The position numbers were made by a program, and so were the translations under genes. The notes under the pieces are model-generated. The model searched no databases, was not told the DNA's origin, and worked only from the letters and a program-made list of their open reading frames with translations. A stretch of 64,000 nt of DNA. Origin: DATAEK01 sp036258055. GTDB lineage: Bacteria; Acidobacteriota; Vicinamibacteria; Vicinamibacterales; 2-12-FULL-66-21. Each line of letters opens with the position of its first letter. The stretch's first letter is position 1. Where the stretch lies: contig DATAEK010000282.1 of NCBI GenBank assembly GCA_036258055.1, positions 1 to 64,000 on the forward strand, written 5' to 3'. Below, piece by piece: positions 59,862 through 64,000 of this stretch.

Positions 59862-60914
59862 CTACTTGCCGGCGGGAAAGGCGTAGCACCCCGGCGTCAC
59901 GAGCACCCGGCGATCCCGCGTGAAGAACAGCGTTCGCGGGGTAAGCAGGCCGGCGGCCCGGAACTGGATCGTGCGACGCTTGTCGCCGGTCTGGTCGTAG
60001 ACGTAGGTGTACGGCACGGCGAGCGAGATCCACAGATTGCCATCGAGATCGGTGGACGCGGTCTTCACGACCGGCTGCACAATCGGTACCTCGCCGTCGC
60101 GGATTCTGCGCCGTGGCCACGAATTGGGCATGGCCCGCACGTAGTCGTCGAGCTCGATGCCCTCGATGTGCCGCTCGAACTCCAGCTTGCCGGCCTTGTC
60201 GTACTTCCGGAACAGCGGCGTCCCCGCGACGAACACGAAGTAGTAGCCGCCACGAGGGTTCACGGTCACGATTCCGGTGTTCATCGCGAGGTGGACCTCG
60301 CGATCCTGTTCGTGGCCGGTCGTCCGCAGCTCTCCAAACGTCCGGGCCAGACGCGAGTCGAGGGAGTATTCGGTGACCAGCGCGCCTGACTCCGGCTGGT
60401 TGAGCAGGATCGATCGGCCTGTGTACTCGATGGAGGAGATCCCGCTCACGAGCAGGTCGTCGAGGATGATCATCGGGATGTCACGCGTCGCCAGCGTGAA
60501 CCCGCCCAGGCTCGCCCCAGAGGTCGTGAACACCTGTATTCGCCCGTGATTGTCCGGCGCATCGGCGATGATGAACGTCCCGTCCGACCCCAGATCGAAT
60601 GCGTACGGCCGCAGCACTCGTCCGGGCTCCGCCCCAATCTGGACGAGTTTTCTGGGTTCGTTCTCCGGCGGCGCAACGCTGAACACGGCGTGCGCGCGGC
60701 GATCGAACACGAAGTATTCGCCGGCGGGCGTCTGCTGGCAGGATGCCAGATCGTCGAATCCGCCGGCGACGTGAGCGGGCAGCCCGCCAACGGGTTGCAG
60801 GACTTCGACGTCGAGGGAGCGACCCGCGATCGGAACGATCGCGAGGAGGGCGAGGAGCAGTGCGCGAAATCGCGGACGCGCCGAATGGCGATCGGCCGGC
60901 GTTGAACGCGTCAC
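59862..60914 (-). CDS. exported beta-propeller-like (6-bladed/NHL-type) protein
   Basis: 350 residues from a GTG. A signal peptide (about 16-32) is followed by repeated four-strand units with D/N-G and G-R turns: PYAFDLGSDGTFIIADAPDNHGRIQVFTTSG, STDLDGNLWISLAVPYTYVYDQTG. These resemble NHL or six-bladed propeller repeats. The function is likely ligand or protein binding in the periplasm. It converges on the gvp cluster with only 7 bp between, and no terminator is evident there. Confidence 0.75.
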   Translation of the reverse strand: MTRSTPADRHSARPRFRALLLALLAIVPIAGRSLDVEVLQPVGGLPAHVAGGFDDLASCQQTPAGEYFVFDRRAHAVFSVAPPENEPRKLVQIGAEPGRVLRPYAFDLGSDGTFIIADAPDNHGRIQVFTTSGASLGGFTLATRDIPMIILDDLLVSGISSIEYTGRSILLNQPESGALVTEYSLDSRLARTFGELRTTGHEQDREVHLAMNTGIVTVNPRGGYYFVFVAGTPLFRKYDKAGKLEFERHIEGIELDDYVRAMPNSWPRRRIRDGEVPIVQPVVKTASTDLDGNLWISLAVPYTYVYDQTGDKRRTIQFRAAGLLTPRTLFFTRDRRVLVTPGCYAFPAGK

Positions 60915-60955
60915 GTCAGACCTGCATGCGATTCCAGCAGTCGTGACGCATTCCT

Positions 60956-63100
60956 TCAGTACGCCGCCGTCTCCCTGATCGCCCGCAGCACGTCGGACGC
61001 TTGCGGCAGGATCACTTCCTCGAGATCAGGATAGTAGGCCACCGGCGTGTCCATCGCGCCCACACGTCGCACCGGCGCGTCGAGGTGGTCGAACAGTTCC
61101 TGCGCGACGCGCGCCGCGATCTCGGCGCCGAACCCGCACGTCAGCTGATCCTCGTGCGCGATCACGATGCGGTTTGTCATTCTCACCGCGGCTGCGATGC
61201 CGTCCCAGTCGTAGGGCATGATGCTCCGCAGGTCCACGACCATTGTGCTGATGCCGTCCTTCTCCGCCTGCTGCGCCGCGAGCAGCGATCGCTGGACGAG
61301 CGCGCCCCATGTTACGACCACGACGTCCGTGCCTTCGCGTCGTACGGCGGACTTCCCGAACGGAATCATGTACTCGGCCCCCGGGTACACGGCCTTGTTG
61401 TAGGTCTGCCGGTACAGGTGCTTGTGTTCGAGGAACATCACCGGATCATCGCAGCGGATCGCCGTCCGGAGCAGGCCGGCGGCGTCGCGGGCGTTCGACG
61501 GGCAGACGATGCGGATGCCAGGGCAGTGCGCGAAGATGCTCTCGCCGGACTGGCTGTGGTACGGCGCGCCGCCGCGCAAGTACCCGCCAGTGGCCACCCG
61601 AATCACGACCGGGCACGAGAAGTTGTTGTTCGAGCGATACCGCAACATCGTCAGTTCGTTGCGGATCTGCATCATGGCCGGCCAGATGTAGTCGAAGAAC
61701 TGGATCTCGACCACCGGCTTGAGGCCGCGCGTCGCCAGCCCGGTCGCACGTCCGATGATGCTGGCTTCGGCGAGTGGAGAGTTGTACACGCGGTTGTCAC
61801 CGAACGTCCGCTGGAGGCCGTGAGTGACCTTGAAGACGCCGCCTTTGCCCGGCACTTCGCCGATCGCATCGGGTCGGCTGCAGTCGGCCACGTCCTCACC
61901 GAAGACGACGATCCGCGGATTGCGCGCCATCTCGTCTTTCAACGTGTGGTTGATGGTGGCCACCATCGTGTCCGGCTTGCCGTCTTCGGACGGCTCGGTC
62001 GCGAACGACGAGCTCGTCGGATCGACGTCCGGCGAGTAGACGAAGAGGGCGGCAGTGTCCGGGGAGGGCTTTTCCGAAGCGATGGCGGCCTCGGCCGCAT
62101 CGTTGACTTCGCGGTCCACGTCGCGTTTGATTGCCGCGAGCTCGTCCTCGCTCGCCAGCTCCGACGACGTCAAGAGTTCGCCGAGCCGGATGATCGGATC
62201 GCGACGCGCCTCTGCGGCGCGTTCTTCCTTCGTCTTGTAGAGCTTCTCGTCGTCCGAGAGCGAGTGCGAGTACGGGCGAATGACGCGCGCGTGCACGAAA
62301 GCCGGCCCTTTGCCGGACCGCGCGTAGGCCACGGCGTCCGCCATCGCGCGATGGCTGGCGATGAAGTCCGTGCCGTCGATACTCTGGACGAACAAGCCGG
62401 GAAACGAGGCGACGAGCTTCGAGATGTCACCGCCTGCGGTCTGCACCGTCACCGGCACCGAGATCGCGTACCCGTTGTCTTCGACGAGGTAGACCATCGG
62501 CAGCCGCCCGATGCACGCCGAGTTCAGCGACTCCCAGAACTCTCCTTCGCTCGTCGTGCCTTCGCCGATTGAAACGAAGGTGACCTCGTCGTCGTGGAAC
62601 CGGCCTTCACGATCCTCGATGGCCGTCATCCGACTGTACTGCCCTGTGGCTTCGGCGCAGCCCACGGCCTGCAGGCACTGCGTGCCAGTCGGGCTGGACT
62701 GCGAGACGATGTGGAGGGCTTTGTGTCCCCAGTGTGACGGCATCTGACGGCCGCCCGAGCTCGGATCGTCTTTCGCGCCGACGCCGCTCAGGAACATCTC
62801 GAGCGGAGTCATCCCGAGTGTCAGGCACAACGCGCGATCGCGGTAGTAGGGATAAAACCAGTCGTAGGAGGGCCTCAGCGCCATCGCGGCGGCCACCTGG
62901 ACGGCTTCGTGGCCGGCGCCGCTGATCTGAAAAAAGATCAGGCTCTGGTTCTTGAGCTGAATCTCCTTGTCGTCGATGCGCCGCGACAGCACCATCGTGC
63001 GGTAGACGCGGAGGAGATCGTCACGGGTGAGTCCGTCGAGGCTGTCGGCCGGACGTTCGCTCTTCGCGCTCCTGCCGTTGCTGACCGCCGTACCTTTCAT
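60956..63100 (-). CDS. 2-oxoacid dehydrogenase E1, fused alpha and beta subunits
   Basis: 714 residues from the ATG at 63100. Residues ~25-360 are the E1 alpha part: thiamine-diphosphate motif from SIGEGTTSEGEFWESLNSA to VEDNGYAISV, and HSLSDDEKLYKTKEE. Residues ~385-714 are the E1 beta part: VFGEDVAD, GKGGVFKVTHGLQRTFGDNRVYNSPLAEASIIG, IQFFDYIWPAMMQIRNE, and the C-terminal transketolase domain. It decarboxylates a 2-oxoacid, most likely branched-chain, and transfers the acyl group to E2. The E2 and E3 genes are not here. Confidence 0.9.
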   Translation of the reverse strand: MKGTAVSNGRSAKSERPADSLDGLTRDDLLRVYRTMVLSRRIDDKEIQLKNQSLIFFQISGAGHEAVQVAAAMALRPSYDWFYPYYRDRALCLTLGMTPLEMFLSGVGAKDDPSSGGRQMPSHWGHKALHIVSQSSPTGTQCLQAVGCAEATGQYSRMTAIEDREGRFHDDEVTFVSIGEGTTSEGEFWESLNSACIGRLPMVYLVEDNGYAISVPVTVQTAGGDISKLVASFPGLFVQSIDGTDFIASHRAMADAVAYARSGKGPAFVHARVIRPYSHSLSDDEKLYKTKEERAAEARRDPIIRLGELLTSSELASEDELAAIKRDVDREVNDAAEAAIASEKPSPDTAALFVYSPDVDPTSSSFATEPSEDGKPDTMVATINHTLKDEMARNPRIVVFGEDVADCSRPDAIGEVPGKGGVFKVTHGLQRTFGDNRVYNSPLAEASIIGRATGLATRGLKPVVEIQFFDYIWPAMMQIRNELTMLRYRSNNNFSCPVVIRVATGGYLRGGAPYHSQSGESIFAHCPGIRIVCPSNARDAAGLLRTAIRCDDPVMFLEHKHLYRQTYNKAVYPGAEYMIPFGKSAVRREGTDVVVVTWGALVQRSLLAAQQAEKDGISTMVVDLRSIMPYDWDGIAAAVRMTNRIVIAHEDQLTCGFGAEIAARVAQELFDHLDAPVRRVGAMDTPVAYYPDLEEVILPQASDVLRAIRETAAY

Positions 63101-63249
63101 GCGCGCAGTATCCCTTTCGAAATGCGATGCGGGGCTGCAGCCCGGAGGCGCGCGCAGCGTCGTGCCCGGGACGGCGTCACTGCACCCGGTGCGTCGCGTG
63201 CACCGGAGGGCTCCCAGACACGCCAACTGTGCGACTGCACAAACACCAA

Positions 63250-63258
63250 ATTATAACA
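63250..63258 (-). promoter_or_regulatory. extended -10 promoter for the E1 gene
   Basis: On the minus strand TGTTATAAT (63258 to 63250) is a perfect extended -10 element (TGn-TATAAT). No clear -35 is present, as allowed for this class. Transcription would start near 63243, giving a ~140-nt leader. Confidence 0.55.
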
Positions 63259-63297
63259 TCCGCCCCGTCGGCGCGGGCGCGTCAGCCGATGCCCGAG

Positions 63298-63306
63298 TGC
63301 TATAAT
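63298..63306 (+). promoter_or_regulatory. extended -10 promoter for the cupin gene
   Basis: TGCTATAAT (63298-63306) is a perfect extended -10 element facing the cupin gene, about 110 nt upstream of its start. It is back-to-back with the minus-strand promoter at 63250-63258; the 318-bp divergent gap (63101-63418) otherwise shows no gene. Confidence 0.6.
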
Positions 63307-63418
63307 CGCCGCGCTTTTTCGGCACCTTTTCGGCCCGGCCGCGCGGTGTGTCGGACCCGCGCTTCGGCTCGTCGTGCCGAGAGCAACCCGGCCGGCGGCC
63401 GGATCAACGAGGTATCCA

Positions 63419-63781
63419 GTGAGCACGCAGACCGTTCGACTGCACCGATGGGATGAGATCGCGCTCGAGAAGGTCACGGAGATGATCTCCCGCAAAATCG
63501 TGACCGGAGAGCGGGAGATGCTCTCCCAGATTTACCTGAAGAAGGGCGCGCTCGTGCCGATGCATTCACATGAGAGCGAGCAGATGACCTACGTGCTGCA
63601 GGGCGCGCTCAAGTTTCTCATCGGCGGCGAGGAGATCACCGTGCGCGAGGGGGAGGTTCTGCACATTCCGTCATGGGTCGACCACCAGGCCGAAGCCCTC
63701 GACGACACCTTCGAGCTCGACCTCTTCAGCCCAATCCGACAGGATTGGCTCGATCACACGGACACGTACTTTCACAAGTAG
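63419..63781 (+). CDS. KdgF-like cupin domain protein
   Basis: 120 residues from a GTG with GAGG 6 nt upstream. Cupin motif 1 PMHSHESEQMTYVLQG and motif 2 IPSWVDHQAEALDDTFELDLFSP give a two-His/Glu/His metal site. The EQ-x-x-YVL-x-G and DLFSPIRQDW pattern is that of KdgF, which linearises unsaturated uronates from pectin or alginate. No polysaccharide lyase is in view, so the substrate is open. An SDR gene follows, compatible with sugar-acid metabolism. Confidence 0.85.
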   Translation: MSTQTVRLHRWDEIALEKVTEMISRKIVTGEREMLSQIYLKKGALVPMHSHESEQMTYVLQGALKFLIGGEEITVREGEVLHIPSWVDHQAEALDDTFELDLFSPIRQDWLDHTDTYFHK

Positions 63782-63784
63782 CGT

Positions 63785-63905
63785 CCGGCTTTCGCCGAAC
63801 CAGAGTAGCATCCGGCTCGAGACGGACTAGTGGGCCGGCTGAAGCCAGGCACTACCGAGATCGGCCGAAGCCGGCCACTACCGAGGCCGTCTCGAGCCAG
63901 CCACC
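63785..63905. repeat. CCGGCCACTACCGA-type micro-repeat
   Basis: Imperfect units such as GAAGCCAGGCACTACCGAGA and GAAGCCGGCCACTACCGAGG alternate with inverted GCCGGCT segments in the gap between the cupin and SDR genes. It codes for nothing and resembles the other micro-repeats only in style. Confidence 0.6.
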
Positions 63906-63919
63906 ACCGTCGCAAAAGC

Positions 63920-64000
63920 ATGGACACTGGACTGCGAGGAAAACGCGCGATCGTCTGCGCAGCGAGCCGGGGGCTCGGCAAAGCGTCCGCTTTCGCGCTC
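63920..64000 (+). CDS. short-chain dehydrogenase/reductase (SDR), start only
   Basis: 27 codons to the right edge. The N-terminal GLRGKRAIVCAASRGLGKAS contains the Rossmann cofactor-binding pattern of SDR enzymes (A-S-x-G-L-G in place of T-G-x-x-x-G-I-G). It probably uses NAD(P)H. Proximity to the KdgF-like cupin hints at sugar-acid metabolism, but the catalytic Ser-Tyr-Lys part lies outside. Confidence 0.8.
   Translation, partial: MDTGLRGKRAIVCAASRGLGKASAFAL

Overview
The window is a dense, high-GC bacterial chromosome segment of housekeeping and bioenergetic operons. I see no phage, plasmid, insertion-sequence, CRISPR, rRNA or tRNA feature. The gene types (paired von Willebrand A proteins, a menaquinol-type Rieske/b/c complex, a split nuo/atp arrangement, a tail resembling ADOP-type permeases, Gram-negative outer-membrane and RlpA genes) suggest an acidobacterium, possibly Vicinamibacteria-like. 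This is inference from gene content; no marker gene proves it.

Layout. 1-7.7 kb: FAD oxidoreductase (cut by the left edge), DUF1028 protein, MATE exporter, ispG, a glycine-zipper envelope protein, hemL. 8-12.5 kb: an NtrY/NtrC-like two-component pair, a divergent response-regulator/PP2C phosphatase, and the remnant of a permease gene. 12.5-19.9 kb (minus strand): one tightly coupled operon VWA-VWA-hemX-hemA-hemC-cobA/hemD-hemB that, with hemL, makes tetrapyrroles by the C5 pathway. 20-32 kb (plus strand): nuoACDHJKLMN followed within 9 bp by atpZ, atpI, atpB and atpE, so complex I membrane-arm genes and ATP synthase Fo genes appear joined in one transcription unit. NuoB, E, F, G and I and the rest of the ATP synthase are missing. 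The c subunit carries the residues that bind Na+ in sodium-type rotors. 32-44 kb: EamA transporter, a desaturase flanked by inverted ~150 bp repeats, a dynamin-like GTPase, an exported methyltransferase, an HD hydrolase, RlpA, a prolyl-tRNA deacylase homologue, TypA, and an ECF sigma/anti-sigma/HEAT operon. 44-50.9 kb: a two-gene Rieske / cytochrome b-dihaem c complex, zwf-opcA, an acyl-CoA ligase and a CBS protein.

50.9-59.9 kb is the most unusual part: a gas-vesicle cluster with three GvpA/J-type proteins, three GvpF/L proteins, GvpG and GvpK. Inside it sit a multi-PAS histidine kinase, a receiver protein and a duplicated ArsA/Get3-type ATPase. No gvpN or gvpO was recognised. 59.9-64 kb: a secreted propeller-like protein, a fused E1 alpha/beta 2-oxoacid dehydrogenase, a KdgF-like cupin and the start of an SDR gene.

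Two families of intergenic repeats are scattered through the window. In the main one, hairpin arms change together between copies while the 6-nt loop stays almost constant, which points to selection on the folded structure.
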